DNA of 64,000 nt from JAFLTL01 sp964389525 (lineage in GTDB: Bacteria; Bacteroidota; Bacteroidia; Bacteroidales; Muribaculaceae): assembly GCA_964389525.1 (NCBI GenBank), contig CAYMEX010000001.1:1-64000 (forward strand), given 5' to 3'. Under the pieces are notes generated by a model. The model was not told the origin of the DNA, ran no database searches, and worked only from the letters and a program-made list of their open reading frames with translations. Position numbers and translations under genes: made by a program. Shown here in pieces: positions 1 through 9,588 of the stretch. Position 1 is the first letter of the stretch; each line of letters opens with the position of its first letter.

Positions 1-827
1 ACGACGAGCACGGCTGGGACGACAACGGCGTCTTCAACTTCGAGGGCGGCTGCTATGCCAAGGTCATCAACCTCGACAAGGAGAGTGAGCCCGATATCTA
101 CAACGCTATCCGTCGCGACGCTCTTCTCGAGAACGTGACTGTTGACGAGAACGGCAAGATCGATTTCGCTGACAAGAGCGTTACCGAGAATACCCGTGTA
201 TCTTACCCGATCAACCACATCGAGAATATCGTTAAGCCCATCTCGGCCGGTCCCGCTGCCAAGAACGTGATCTTCCTGTCGGCTGACGCATTCGGTGTGC
301 TTCCTCCCGTATCGATCCTGACTCCCGAGCAGACGAAGTACTACTTCCTCTCAGGCTTCACCGCTAAGCTCGCCGGCACAGAGCGCGGCATCACCGAGCC
401 GACTCCGACATTCTCGGCTTGCTTCGGCCAGGCTTTCCTTGAGCTTCACCCCACCAAGTATGCCGAGGAGCTCGTGAAGAAGATGGAGAAGAGCGGCGCA
501 AAGGCTTATCTCGTGAACACCGGCTGGAACGGCACAGGCAAGCGTATCTCGATCCGCGACACCCGCGGCATCATCGACGCTATCCTCGACGGCGCTATCC
601 TGAAGGCTCCCACCAAGAAGCTCCCGATCTTCGACTTCGAGATCCCGACCGAGCTTCCCGGTGTTGACCCGAAGATCCTTGATCCGCGCGACACCTACGC
701 TGATCCCGCAACCTGGACAGAGAAGGCCGAGGATCTTGCATCGCGCTTCATCAAGAACTTCAAGAAGTATGAGACCAACGAGGCAGGTAAGGCTCTCGTA
801 GCTGCCGGTCCTCAGCTCGACAAGTAA
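1..827 (+). CDS. pckA: Phosphoenolpyruvate carboxykinase (ATP), C-terminal part
   Basis: The last 274 residues of ATP-dependent PEP carboxykinase, which interconverts oxaloacetate plus ATP with PEP, CO2 and ADP. The gene enters from the left edge and is in frame from base 3. The first residues visible, HGWDDNGVFNFEGGCYAK, and the later stretch FLSGFTAKLAGTERG are diagnostic for this family. The usual length is about 535 residues, so roughly half is missing because of the window edge, not because of damage. In Bacteroidales this cytosolic enzyme usually runs in the carboxylating direction toward succinate; that is family knowledge. A terminator hairpin follows the stop. Confidence 0.97.
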   Translation, partial: DEHGWDDNGVFNFEGGCYAKVINLDKESEPDIYNAIRRDALLENVTVDENGKIDFADKSVTENTRVSYPINHIENIVKPISAGPAAKNVIFLSADAFGVLPPVSILTPEQTKYYFLSGFTAKLAGTERGITEPTPTFSACFGQAFLELHPTKYAEELVKKMEKSGAKAYLVNTGWNGTGKRISIRDTRGIIDAILDGAILKAPTKKLPIFDFEIPTELPGVDPKILDPRDTYADPATWTEKAEDLASRFIKNFKKYETNEAGKALVAAGPQLDK

Positions 828-851
828 GTTTCGGCTCCAATCGAAATAACG

Positions 852-886
852 GCGCGCTTCCGGGAATACCGGGGGCGCGCTTTTTA
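852..886 (+). terminator. Rho-independent terminator after pckA
   Basis: GCGCGC at 852-857 pairs with GCGCGC at 875-880, with an inner CCGG/CCGG pair, followed by TTTTTA. It lies 25 bases after the pckA stop. Confidence 0.85.
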
Positions 887-946
887 TTGCGTCGCCGAGA
901 ATGGCAGCGGAGGGGGGGGGGTAGGAGCGAGGTCGCTGGTGTGTAG

Positions 947-988
947 CTTTTAGCTGCGATAGCTGATATAGCTGCTGTAGTGGCTTTG
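947..988 (+). repeat. Fragment of the interspersed TAGCTG tandem motif
   Basis: The run of TAGCTG/TAGCTGATA words here matches the motif seen at 11889-11927, 14033-14070 and 14260-14287 inside and beside the hairpin arrays. Apart from this and the pyrG promoter, the pckA-pyrG gap (828-1167) holds nothing recognisable. Confidence 0.6.
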
Positions 989-1086
989 TAATGAGAGCTT
1001 TGGCGGACTTGTCGGTAATTTGCCCACGTTGTGGGCTCGTGGGTGAGGTTTGCGGATGGTTTTTTGCGCGCGCATGCGCTATTGAA

Positions 1087-1118
1087 ATTGTGGCAATTGT
1101 GAAAAAGGTGTATATTTG
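1087..1118 (+). promoter_or_regulatory. Bacteroidetes-type promoter for pyrG
   Basis: A TATATTTG -7 box at 1111-1118 matches TAnnTTTG, with ATTG at 1087-1090 as a weak -33 box 20 bases upstream. The predicted leader before the pyrG ATG is about 45 bases. Confidence 0.65.
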
Positions 1119-1167
1119 CAACTTGAAATAAATCTAACAGGTCGTAAAAGTCTTTATACTCGCAGTC

Positions 1168-2790
1168 ATGCAGGCCTATACAAAATATATTTTCGTGACA
1201 GGCGGTGTGGTTTCATCGCTTGGAAAGGGCATCATATCTTCTTCGCTGGCAAATCTCCTCAAGTCGCGCGGCTATCGGGTGACGATACAGAAGTTTGATC
1301 CTTATATCAATATCGATCCGGGTACGCTTAACCCGTATGAGCACGGCGAGTGCTACGTGACTGCCGACGGCCATGAGGCCGATCTCGATCTGGGCCACTA
1401 CGAGCGTTTCACTGATATACACACATCGCGTGCCAATAACATCACGACCGGACGCATATATCAGAGTGTCATCGACAAGGAGCGCCGCGGCGACTATCTC
1501 GGCAAGACCGTGCAGATAATACCGCATATCACCGACGAGATCAAGCGTAACGTGAAGCTCCTCGGCAACACGGGCAAATATGATTTCGTGATCACGGAGA
1601 TCGGCGGCACTGTGGGCGATATCGAGTCGCTGCCGTTTATCGAGAGTGTGAGACAACTGAAATGGGATATGGGCGACAACTGCATATGCGTGCATCTGAC
1701 CTATATGCCGTTTATCAAGGCTGCTCAGGAGCTGAAGACAAAACCGACGCAGCACTCGGTGAAGATGCTGCAGGAGGCCGGCATACAGCCCGATATACTC
1801 GTGCTGCGCACCGAGAAGGAAATACCGGCCGAGATGCGCCGCAAGATCGCTCTTTTCTGCAACGTGCAGCCCGATGCGGTGATACAGTGTATCGACGCTC
1901 CCTCGATCTACGAGGTGCCTCTGCTGATGCATGAGCAGCATATCGACGAGCTGGTGCTCAGGAAGGCGGGCATGGAGGTGAAGGGTGAACCCGACATGGG
2001 GCCGTGGAAGAAATTTCTGTCGCGCATGAACAACGCCACGGGGAAGGTGACGATCGGTCTTGTCGGAAAGTATGTGGAGCTGCAGGACGCCTATAAGTCG
2101 ATCGACGAAGCACTCTTCCAGGCCGCGACCTACAACGGCGTGAAACTCGACCTGCGTTTTGTGCACAGCGAGAAGGTGAACGGCGGCAATGTCGGCGATC
2201 TCCTGAAGGATATGGACGGCGTGATTGTGGCTCCGGGTTTCGGGCAGCGCGGCATCGAGGGCAAGTTCGTGGCACTGAAGTGGTGTCGTGAGAATGATGT
2301 GCCGACATTCGGCATCTGCCTGGGCATGCAGTGCATGGTGATCGAGTTCGCACGCAACGTGCTGGGTATGGCAGAGGCCAACAGCACGGAGATGAACCCG
2401 ACTACTCCCTATAATGTTATCGACCTGATGGAGGAGCAGAAGAGTATCTCCAATATGGGCGGTACGATGCGTCTCGGGGCATATGACTGCCGCCTGAAGG
2501 AGGGTTCGCATGCGGCCAGGGCCTATGGCCGGACTGAGGTGAGCGAGCGTCACCGTCACAGGTTTGAATTCAACAACCAGTATCGCGAACAGTTTGAGAA
2601 GGCCGGCATGCTTTGTGTGGGCGAGAATCCTGACACGGGTCTTGTGGAGGTTGTGGAGCTGCCTGAGAAGCGGTGGTATATCGGCACGCAGTATCATCCG
2701 GAATACAGCTCGACGGTGCTTCACCCCAATCAGATATTCGTGGACTTCGTGTCGGCAGCAATCGCCTACAGGAAGGAGAAAGGAGAATAA
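1168..2790 (+). CDS. pyrG: CTP synthase
   Basis: A full-length 540-residue CTP synthase that aminates UTP to CTP using glutamine and ATP; cytosolic, the last step of pyrimidine nucleotide synthesis. The N-terminal synthetase domain shows the nucleotide-binding stretch VTGGVVSSLGKGI near residue 10 and GGTVGDIESLPFIES. The C-terminal class I glutamine amidotransferase carries the nucleophile elbow GICLGMQC with Cys384, and YHPEY near the end supplies the catalytic His/Glu pair. The length matches the family. The ATG at 1168 is preferred because MQAYTKYIFVTGG is the usual family start. The CTP made here feeds CDP-diacylglycerol, substrate of the phospholipid genes downstream. Confidence 0.98.
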   Translation: MQAYTKYIFVTGGVVSSLGKGIISSSLANLLKSRGYRVTIQKFDPYINIDPGTLNPYEHGECYVTADGHEADLDLGHYERFTDIHTSRANNITTGRIYQSVIDKERRGDYLGKTVQIIPHITDEIKRNVKLLGNTGKYDFVITEIGGTVGDIESLPFIESVRQLKWDMGDNCICVHLTYMPFIKAAQELKTKPTQHSVKMLQEAGIQPDILVLRTEKEIPAEMRRKIALFCNVQPDAVIQCIDAPSIYEVPLLMHEQHIDELVLRKAGMEVKGEPDMGPWKKFLSRMNNATGKVTIGLVGKYVELQDAYKSIDEALFQAATYNGVKLDLRFVHSEKVNGGNVGDLLKDMDGVIVAPGFGQRGIEGKFVALKWCRENDVPTFGICLGMQCMVIEFARNVLGMAEANSTEMNPTTPYNVIDLMEEQKSISNMGGTMRLGAYDCRLKEGSHAARAYGRTEVSERHRHRFEFNNQYREQFEKAGMLCVGENPDTGLVEVVELPEKRWYIGTQYHPEYSSTVLHPNQIFVDFVSAAIAYRKEKGE

Positions 2791-2842
2791 GAAAATACAG
2801 AAACATTAATCAGAGTAAGTAAAGAATTTTCCAGAGAAAGGA

Positions 2843-4735
2843 ATGGATAAGAATACACTGACGGGTCTCCTGCTGATGGGAGCCGTGATACTTGGATTCA
2901 CGTGGCTGAACCGTCCGAGCGAGGAGGAGCTTGCCGCCCGAATGGCAGAGCAGGCACAGGCCGAACAGGTGTCGGAAAAGAATCAGAGCAGCACGACGCA
3001 CGAGCCGGAGGCTATTGTCGACGAGGGAATGATGAAGCCCGGCGAGCAGGCGTCGAAGGTCGTGCTTGCCAATGATCTGCTGCGTCTGGAGATATCGGAG
3101 CGCGGCGGCATGATAACCTCGGCCAAACTGAGCGATTACAACAGCTTCGCCAAGGGCGACACCGACACGGCACGTGTGGAACTTATCAGGGAAGCCGACT
3201 CTCACTACGGCCTGACGCTGACGACTGCGTCGCGCCGTTTTGACACGTCGAACTACCGCTTTACTCCTACGGTCGTGAGCGACAGCGTGGTGGTGATGAC
3301 AATGGACTTTGCCCGCGCATGCCGTCCGGAGGCTTTCGCGGCAGCCGACACCACTGATGGCGCCGTAGCTCCCAAGGCCGCTACTCTCTCGCTCCACTAC
3401 ACGCTGAAGCCCGGATCGTATGTCGTGGGCGTGGAGGTGGTGCAGGACGGCATGGCCGAGTATGTGCCGACGTCGCTTGCCACCGCACAGTTTGACTGGG
3501 CCTACAAGATGGCCCGCAACGAGACGGGCCGCATGTTTGAGGAGCGCAACAGTTCGCTTTCATACAAGTATCTCGGCGACTCGCCCGACGACATGTCGTC
3601 GGCCAAGGAGGATGACGAGAGTCTTGGCCAGCGCGTGAAGTGGATCGCCTTCAAGAACCAGTTTTTCTCGACGGTGATGATACCGCGCACGACATTCAGC
3701 GGCGCAGACCTCAAGTCGAAGCCTCTTGAAAAGGATGAGGACTACGTGAAGGAGATGAATGTGTCGGCTACGATCGACTACTCGTCGGCTTCGGATGTGG
3801 CTTTCGCTATGGATCTTTTCATGGGTCCGAATCTTTATCCGCTCCTGTCGTCGCTCGACGACGAGATCGACACGCAGGAAGATCTCGACCTGACGTCGCT
3901 TATACCTCTCGGCTGGCCCATCATACGCTGGATCAACACGCTTATCGTCATACCGGTGTTCACGTGGCTCGGATCGGTGATCGAGAACTACGGACTGATC
4001 ATATTGATACTGACTGTATTCATCAAGATCGTGCTTTTCCCGTTCACCTACAAGAGTCTGGTCTCGCAGGCCAAGATGAGGGTATTGGCTCCTGAGATCA
4101 AGGAGATCAACGACAAGTATCCGGGTCAGGAGAACGCCATGAAGCGCAGCCAGAAGACTATGGAGCTTTACAGCAAGGCCGGTGCGAGCCCGATGTCGGG
4201 TTGCGTGCCTATGCTGCTTCAGATGCCTATACTTGTGGCTATGTTCTGGTTCTTCCCCTCGTGCATAGAGCTCCGCGGCCAGAGTTTCCTCTGGGCTCAT
4301 AATCTCGCCGCTCCCGATATCGTGTACACTCTGCCTTTCTCGATACCGTTCTACGGCAAGAATGTGAGTCTTTTCTGTCTGCTTATGACGGCCGTCAACG
4401 TGATCTATACGCGTCTGAACATGCAGAGCCAGGCGAGCACGTCGAGCATGCCCGGCATGAAGGTGATGATGTATATGATGCCTGTGATGTTCCTGTTCTT
4501 CTTCAACGACTATGCTGCCGGCCTGAGCTACTATTATCTGCTGTCGCTGCTTATCACCATCGTCATGACCTATATGTTCAGATGGATGACCGACGAGGAG
4601 AAGATGCGCCGCAAGATGCGCGAGCATGCCGCCAAGCCCCGCAAGAAGTCGAAGTGGATGGCACGCCTTGAGGAGGCACAGCGTCAGCAGCAGGCCGCTT
4701 TGCGCGAACAGCAGAAAAAGGGCGGTCGCCGCTGA
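2843..4735 (+). CDS. yidC: Membrane protein insertase YidC
   Basis: A 630-residue inner-membrane insertase that helps proteins enter the membrane with or without SecYEG. An N-terminal transmembrane helix (about residues 7-23) is followed by a large periplasmic domain (about 60-345) as in Gram-negative YidC. The conserved membrane core begins near residue 350, with the family sequence FPFTYKSLVSQAKM near residue 398 and MSGCVPMLLQMPILVAMFWF in the next segment. The C-terminus (about 590-630) is Lys/Arg-rich, as in ribosome-binding YidC tails. It lies 52 bases after pyrG on the same strand and is probably cotranscribed with it. Confidence 0.97.
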   Translation: MDKNTLTGLLLMGAVILGFTWLNRPSEEELAARMAEQAQAEQVSEKNQSSTTHEPEAIVDEGMMKPGEQASKVVLANDLLRLEISERGGMITSAKLSDYNSFAKGDTDTARVELIREADSHYGLTLTTASRRFDTSNYRFTPTVVSDSVVVMTMDFARACRPEAFAAADTTDGAVAPKAATLSLHYTLKPGSYVVGVEVVQDGMAEYVPTSLATAQFDWAYKMARNETGRMFEERNSSLSYKYLGDSPDDMSSAKEDDESLGQRVKWIAFKNQFFSTVMIPRTTFSGADLKSKPLEKDEDYVKEMNVSATIDYSSASDVAFAMDLFMGPNLYPLLSSLDDEIDTQEDLDLTSLIPLGWPIIRWINTLIVIPVFTWLGSVIENYGLIILILTVFIKIVLFPFTYKSLVSQAKMRVLAPEIKEINDKYPGQENAMKRSQKTMELYSKAGASPMSGCVPMLLQMPILVAMFWFFPSCIELRGQSFLWAHNLAAPDIVYTLPFSIPFYGKNVSLFCLLMTAVNVIYTRLNMQSQASTSSMPGMKVMMYMMPVMFLFFFNDYAAGLSYYYLLSLLITIVMTYMFRWMTDEEKMRRKMREHAAKPRKKSKWMARLEEAQRQQQAALREQQKKGGRR

Positions 4736-4755
4736 TATGTGGCAGATAAAACAGT

Positions 4756-4785
4756 TTTGATATAAGAAATAGTTTGCTACATTTG
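4756..4785 (+). promoter_or_regulatory. Promoter for the psd-pssA run
   Basis: TTTG at 4756-4759, 18 bases, then TACATTTG at 4778-4785, close to the Bacteroidetes consensus. It sits 36 bases before the psd ATG. Confidence 0.7.
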
Positions 4786-4820
4786 TAAAATCACTTACAA
4801 AAGAAGAACACAGAAACAAG

Positions 4821-5522
4821 ATGAGGGTAAAGATACACCATGAGGGAACAGAAATACTGATCGCGGGAGCACTGATCCTTGCGGCGTTGAATGTGCCTTT
4901 ATGGCTTTGGCTTTATGATGATCTCATGGTGGTGCCGATTGTCTTCACGGCGGTGTCGGTGGTATTTTATCTGCTTGTGGTCAATTTCTTCAGGTCGCCG
5001 CGCCGCAAGTTTCAGGGAAACCCCGAGAACGCTGTGGTGGCGAGTGCCGACGGCCGTGTCGTTGCGCTCGAGAAGGTGTATGAGCCAGAGGTGCTGAAGT
5101 GTGAGACAATACAGCTGTCGGTGTTTATGAGTCCGACCAATGTTCACGCCAACTGGTTTCCGGTGAACGGCAAGGTGATATACACGGCTCATCACACGGG
5201 ACGTTTTCAGGCTGCGTGGCTGCCCAAATCGAGCTGTGAGAATGAGCGTAGCACTGTCGTGATCGAGACTCCCCACGGCCAGAAGGTGCTCATGCGCCAG
5301 GTGGCCGGAGCCATGGCACGGCGTATCGTGACCTACGCTCATCCGGGCACCGAGGCGAATATAGAGGACCATATGGGATTCATCAAGTTTGGCTCGAGGG
5401 TCGATCTATATCTGCCTATAGGAACAGAAATATTTGTGAAGCTCGACGACAGAACTACGGGCGGAATATCGCTTGTGGGACGTCTTTGCCCGGAGCTTGA
5501 TCCGCAACTTATCGAGAAATGA
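4821..5522 (+). CDS. psd: Phosphatidylserine decarboxylase proenzyme
   Basis: A 233-residue phosphatidylserine decarboxylase, which turns phosphatidylserine into phosphatidylethanolamine at the inner membrane. Two hydrophobic stretches lie at about residues 10-60. The self-cleavage site is FGSRVD, with Ser192 expected to become the pyruvoyl cofactor at the start of the small alpha chain; FMSPTNVHANWFPVNG is also typical. The length fits the short, PSD-A type family. Its end overlaps the start of pssA by four bases (ATGA), indicating translational coupling of the two consecutive pathway enzymes. Confidence 0.96.
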   Translation: MRVKIHHEGTEILIAGALILAALNVPLWLWLYDDLMVVPIVFTAVSVVFYLLVVNFFRSPRRKFQGNPENAVVASADGRVVALEKVYEPEVLKCETIQLSVFMSPTNVHANWFPVNGKVIYTAHHTGRFQAAWLPKSSCENERSTVVIETPHGQKVLMRQVAGAMARRIVTYAHPGTEANIEDHMGFIKFGSRVDLYLPIGTEIFVKLDDRTTGGISLVGRLCPELDPQLIEK

Positions 5523-6277
5523 GCTGTAACGCAGAAAACAGAACCTGCAGCCGCGCTGTGGCGTGGATCCCCAATGGTGTGACGAGTCTTAGCCTGATAT
5601 GCGGGTTTGTGGCTATCGTGCTGTCGTGCGATCTTGTGTCGGCGGGAGCGTGGGGGCTTACGCGTCTTGAACTGTGCTGGCTGCTTGTCGGCGCAGCCGC
5701 TGTATTTGATTTTCTTGACGGAATGGCGGCGCGTTTGCTGCATGCCACTTCGTCTATTGGCAAGGAGCTTGACTCGCTCTGCGATCTTGTGAGCTTCGGT
5801 GTCACGCCTGCCGTGATGCTTCACTTCACGATCGTGGCCTATTGCCCCGGATGGAGCGAATGGGTGTCGTGGCTGCCGGTGATTATAGCGGTGTGCGGCG
5901 CGTTGCGTCTGGCCAAGTTCAATGTCGACACGAGGCAGTCGTCGTCGTTTATCGGTCTGCCTATCCCTGCCAACGCCATATTCTGGATCGGGTTCATGGC
6001 TTTGCTCTCGCGTGGCGGCATTGGCTCGGAGCTTGTTGGCGCGGCTGTCATTGTCGCCGTGCCGCTGCTTATGGTGTCGGAGCTTCCGATGTTTTCGTTC
6101 AAGTTAAAAGGTCCTGTCAGACCTGATATGCTCAATGCAAGCCGTGTCGCGCTGATCATTTCGGCCATTCTGCTTGTTATATTTATGGGAGTGGAGGGGC
6201 TGATGTGGACAATCGTCGTGTATGGCGCGCTATGTGTGTTGAACGCAGTAGCCGTGTCGGGCGGTAGAAATCAGTAA
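5519..6277 (+). CDS. pssA: CDP-diacylglycerol--serine O-phosphatidyltransferase
   Basis: A 252-residue polytopic phosphatidylserine synthase that transfers the phosphatidyl group from CDP-diacylglycerol to serine. The CDP-alcohol phosphotransferase signature DGxxARx8GxxxDxxxD is complete from about residue 67 (DGMAARLLHATSSIGKELD), and several hydrophobic segments follow. It directly feeds Psd, whose gene it overlaps by four bases. The later half is hydrophobic and typical of the family. No anomaly is seen. Confidence 0.96.
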   Translation: MSCNAENRTCSRAVAWIPNGVTSLSLICGFVAIVLSCDLVSAGAWGLTRLELCWLLVGAAAVFDFLDGMAARLLHATSSIGKELDSLCDLVSFGVTPAVMLHFTIVAYCPGWSEWVSWLPVIIAVCGALRLAKFNVDTRQSSSFIGLPIPANAIFWIGFMALLSRGGIGSELVGAAVIVAVPLLMVSELPMFSFKLKGPVRPDMLNASRVALIISAILLVIFMGVEGLMWTIVVYGALCVLNAVAVSGGRNQ

Positions 6278-6320
6278 TTCAAGTCGCTTCGCGTTTTGGC
6301 GTAGCAATAAAAGAAAAAGA

Positions 6321-6650
6321 GTGTCATTTATACTTTTACTCATACTGGCGTTTCTGGCATATCTGCTCTGGCCTGTGGTCAAGGGGCTGTTGTATGTGCG
6401 CAAGGTGCAGCGCAATGTCAGGGATGCGTTTGAACAGGCATCGCGTGGTGCTTCGTCTTCTGCAAAAGGTGCCGGAAAGCGTCCCCGCAAGAAAAAGATC
6501 GACAAGGATGTGGGGGAATACGTCGAGTTTGAAGAGGTGTCGGTTTCGTCGGGCTACAGCGATACGGTGAAGGGCTCCGATGGCAGTTGCCGCAGCGAGA
6601 CTGAGACACAGATTGTGGATGCGGAGTGGGAGGATCTGCCTCCGAAATAA
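6321..6650 (+). CDS. DUF4834 family membrane protein
   Basis: A 109-residue protein starting at GTG 6321. One N-terminal transmembrane segment (about residues 2-22, FILLLILAFLAYLLWPVVKG) is followed by a basic cytoplasmic linker (KRPRKKK) and an acidic, Ser-rich tail. The sequence and its place after pssA fit the Bacteroidetes family DUF4834, whose function is unknown. It lies in the same run as psd and pssA (43-base gap), so a link to membrane lipid or envelope work is possible but unproven. Confidence 0.85.
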   Translation: MSFILLLILAFLAYLLWPVVKGLLYVRKVQRNVRDAFEQASRGASSSAKGAGKRPRKKKIDKDVGEYVEFEEVSVSSGYSDTVKGSDGSCRSETETQIVDAEWEDLPPK

Positions 6651-6656
6651 GAGATT

Positions 6657-7361
6657 ATGGATACACAAGGTCTATACGGATTTCTGAGTGAACTGTCGGT
6701 CAACAACAACCGCGAGTGGTTTGCCGCCAACAAGGAGCGTTGGATGGAGCTGCGCAAGGGCTGGATGGACGACATCGATCTTCTGCTGTCGCGTATGGCC
6801 GAGTGGGAGCCGGCATTCGGAAGGCTTACGGCCAAGGACTGTGTTTACAGGATATACCGTGACGTGAGGTTCTCGGCCGACAAGTCGCCTTACAAGACGT
6901 GGGTGTGCGCCGGCATAAACGTGCATGGCAAGAGCTCGCACGACGGCGGGTATTATGTTCAGGCCGGTCCGGCGTCGGACGGAAGCTATGTGTCGTCGGG
7001 GCTTTATGGCGGTGTGTGGGAGCCCGACAGCTCCACGCTGAAGAAACTGCGCAAGGCCATTGTCGACAACATAGAGGAGTTCAGGGAGATAACCGAGACC
7101 GAGGAGATCAGGCGCATATTCCCGGAATGGTGCGGCAACAAGCTGAAAACCATGCCGCAGGGATGGCCTAAGGATCATCGGGACGCAGATCTTCTGCGGC
7201 TGAAGGAGTATGGCAAGGCGTGTTACTGCGACGAGGCGTTTTTCACCGGCGACTGGACGGCCGAGGCGTCGCGCCGGTTCAGGCTGCTGAAGCCTATGGT
7301 CGACTTCCTGAACTACAGTATAGAGGAAAGCACATCAAGCAATATGATATGGAACGTATAA
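6657..7361 (+). CDS. DUF2461 family protein
   Basis: A 234-residue cytosolic protein of the DUF2461 / TIGR02453 family. Family hallmarks include FLSELSVNNNREWFAANK at the N-terminus, VYRIYRDVRFSADKSPYKTW near residue 62 and the Tyr/Gly-rich GGYYVQAGP stretch. The biochemical role is unknown. It starts seven bases after DUF4834 and overlaps the dut start by 13 bases, so it belongs to the same transcription unit. Confidence 0.92.
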   Translation: MDTQGLYGFLSELSVNNNREWFAANKERWMELRKGWMDDIDLLLSRMAEWEPAFGRLTAKDCVYRIYRDVRFSADKSPYKTWVCAGINVHGKSSHDGGYYVQAGPASDGSYVSSGLYGGVWEPDSSTLKKLRKAIVDNIEEFREITETEEIRRIFPEWCGNKLKTMPQGWPKDHRDADLLRLKEYGKACYCDEAFFTGDWTAEASRRFRLLKPMVDFLNYSIEESTSSNMIWNV

Positions 7362-7792
7362 AGGTAAAGATAATCAACAGGTCGCATCATCAGATGCCTG
7401 AGTATGCCACGCCTGAGTCGGCCGGAATGGATGTCAGGGCTTTTCTTGAGCATCCGGTAGTGCTGAAACCGCTTGAGCGTGCGGTTATCCCTACGGGTCT
7501 TTATCTTCAGCTCCCTGCCGGTCACGAGTGCCAGATACGTCCGCGCAGCGGGCTGGCTCTTAAGCACGGCATAACGCTTGTGAATACTCCGGGTACGGTT
7601 GATGCCGACTACCGCGGCGAGATAGGCGTGATACTGATCAATCTCTCCAACGAGCCTTTTGTGGTCAACGACGGGGAGCGTATCTGCCAGATGGTGATTA
7701 CAAACTACACTCATGTGGAGTGGGAACCGGTGGAGCGTCTTGACGAGACCAAGCGCGGCGACGGCGGTTTCGGCCACACGGGGGTGAACTGA
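7349..7792 (+). CDS. dut: dUTP diphosphatase
   Basis: A 147-residue homotrimeric-type dUTPase that hydrolyses dUTP to dUMP and pyrophosphate, keeping uracil out of DNA and supplying dUMP for thymidylate. All five motifs are visible: AGMDVRA, RPRSGLALKHGI, GTVDADYRGEIGV with the catalytic Asp, GERICQMVI, and the C-terminal P-loop-like RGDGGFGHTG. The ATG at 7349 (MERIKVKIIN) is chosen over an upstream in-frame ATG because only this start gives the family length. Its first codons overlap the end of the DUF2461 gene. Confidence 0.97.
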   Translation: MERIKVKIINRSHHQMPEYATPESAGMDVRAFLEHPVVLKPLERAVIPTGLYLQLPAGHECQIRPRSGLALKHGITLVNTPGTVDADYRGEIGVILINLSNEPFVVNDGERICQMVITNYTHVEWEPVERLDETKRGDGGFGHTGVN

Positions 7793-7827
7793 GAGTATGC
7801 ATAAGCTACTCTAAGAGAACTCTGTAT

Positions 7828-9588
7828 ATGCGACGGATAATATTTACAATCATAGGCATTGCCGCCGTGCTCGCGGTGTTTGCCGACACGGCGGGCTGGA
7901 GCGGACGTGACCGACGCGCCGATGAGCTGTCGCGCAAGGCTGATTATGCCTACCTTGAGGCGCGCTCCAAGATTGCAGAAGACAATTATGCGTCGGCATT
8001 CGATCTGCTGGGATATGCCTATGGGCTCGACTCGACGCAGGAGGCGGTGAACAGCGACTACGGTTTTTACTCGATACTCGCCAACACTATGGGGGGCGAG
8101 CCTGACTCGGCCACTGTGGAGCGCGGCTACGGCATGATGCTGAAAGCCTATGAGAACGGCGGCTGCGACTACTATGCGAGCGTGTTGTTCGCCAATCTGA
8201 GCGAACGCCTGAACCATGGCGACATCGCCCTGAAGGTGTGGGAACGTCTTGACTCGCTTTACCCGAAGAAACCCGACGCCGGCTTCAAGTTTGCCAACGC
8301 GCTCTGCGCTACAGGCGACACGGCCAACATACTCCGTGCAATCGGCATCTACGACCAGCTGCAGCGTGTGCACGGCACCGACGTGGGCATCGTGTCGCAG
8401 AAGATGAACGCCCTGATCTCGATCGGCGACACGGCCGCGACTTTCGCGGCGCTCGACACGCTTCTGCAGGCTCATCCGCGCGGCGTCAACGAGAATCTTT
8501 TTGCCGGCGACGTAATGATGGCGCTCAAGCGCGACAGCGATGCCGTGGGCTACTACAACCGCGCTCTCGAGATAGACTCTCTGAGCGGCATGGCGTATTT
8601 CAAGCTGGCGCAGTACTATCAGATACAGGGTGACTCGGCACGCTATGACGAGGAGGTGTTCAACGCACTCAATCAGCCCGATCTCGACGTTGAGGAGAAG
8701 GTGGAGCTGATGCGCGGATATGTGCAGGGGCTTTACTCTGACAGTCTGCAGCGCGGACGTATAGAAAATCTGTTCAAGGTGCTGACCGACCTGCATCCGC
8801 TCGAACCGCAGATAAGGGATCTGTTTTCATCGTATCTGGCTGTGACGGGTGACTACAAACGCGCGGCGGAGCAGACCGAGATACTTGCCGACATGGATCC
8901 GGCTACGGTCGAGAACTGGAACCGCCTGGTGACGATATATCTGAGTGACAACAACGCCGCCAAGGGCGCGGAAGCGGGCGAACGCGGCCTTAAGTATCAC
9001 GAGTCGGACGCGACGCTGGCATTTCTGACCGGCTCGGCGCAGATCGTGGCTGACAATCCGGGCCGTGCGATCGAGCTGCTGCATCAGGCGATAGACGATG
9101 CCGACAAGCGTGACATGAAACTGCTGTCGCAGATGCAGTGCACATTGGGCGACGCTTTCTACAAGAGCAATCAGCCCGACAGCGCGTTCCACTACTACGA
9201 TGTGGCTCTTGAAACCGACGGCACCAACCTGCTGGCTATGAACAACTGCGCGTATTATCTCGCATGCGAGGACCGTGACCTCGACCGTGCTGAGCAGCTG
9301 AGTTTCTGGACGATCAAGGAGGAGCCCGAAAACGCCACGTCGCTCGACACGTATGCGTGGATCATGTTCAAACAGAAGAAGTTTGATGCCGCCAAAGAGT
9401 ATATCGACAAGGCTCTGGAGCATGACACTGAGCCGAGTGCCGAGCTTTATGAGCACGCGGGCGACATATATTTTATGACTCTTAATCCCGAACAGGCGTT
9501 GGAGTACTGGAAAGAGGCTCTTGAACTTGCTCCAGACAATGACCTGTTGCGCAGGAAAGTGGAGCAAAAGACCTATCTCCAGAAGTGA
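7828..9588 (+). CDS. Tetratricopeptide repeat protein, exported
   Basis: A 586-residue protein with a hydrophobic N-terminal signal or anchor (about residues 3-20) followed by helical repeats across the whole length. TPR-like units are clear around residues 220-260 (AVGYYNRALEIDS), 440-480 and 540-575 (PEQALEYWKEALELAP). It is probably a periplasmic scaffold or lipoprotein-partner protein; no catalytic motif is visible. In Bacteroidetes this gene commonly sits between dut and DUF4292, as here. Its stop overlaps the GTG start of the next gene (GTGA), indicating coupling. Confidence 0.88.
   Translation: MRRIIFTIIGIAAVLAVFADTAGWSGRDRRADELSRKADYAYLEARSKIAEDNYASAFDLLGYAYGLDSTQEAVNSDYGFYSILANTMGGEPDSATVERGYGMMLKAYENGGCDYYASVLFANLSERLNHGDIALKVWERLDSLYPKKPDAGFKFANALCATGDTANILRAIGIYDQLQRVHGTDVGIVSQKMNALISIGDTAATFAALDTLLQAHPRGVNENLFAGDVMMALKRDSDAVGYYNRALEIDSLSGMAYFKLAQYYQIQGDSARYDEEVFNALNQPDLDVEEKVELMRGYVQGLYSDSLQRGRIENLFKVLTDLHPLEPQIRDLFSSYLAVTGDYKRAAEQTEILADMDPATVENWNRLVTIYLSDNNAAKGAEAGERGLKYHESDATLAFLTGSAQIVADNPGRAIELLHQAIDDADKRDMKLLSQMQCTLGDAFYKSNQPDSAFHYYDVALETDGTNLLAMNNCAYYLACEDRDLDRAEQLSFWTIKEEPENATSLDTYAWIMFKQKKFDAAKEYIDKALEHDTEPSAELYEHAGDIYFMTLNPEQALEYWKEALELAPDNDLLRRKVEQKTYLQK

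Noticed and set aside
1213..2724. A 503-codon open frame on the strand opposite pyrG
   Set aside because: It is the shadow of a perfectly conserved CTP synthase; its protein is His/Leu-rich with no domain. Similar long antisense frames lie opposite yidC, the GH2 gene and pepD.
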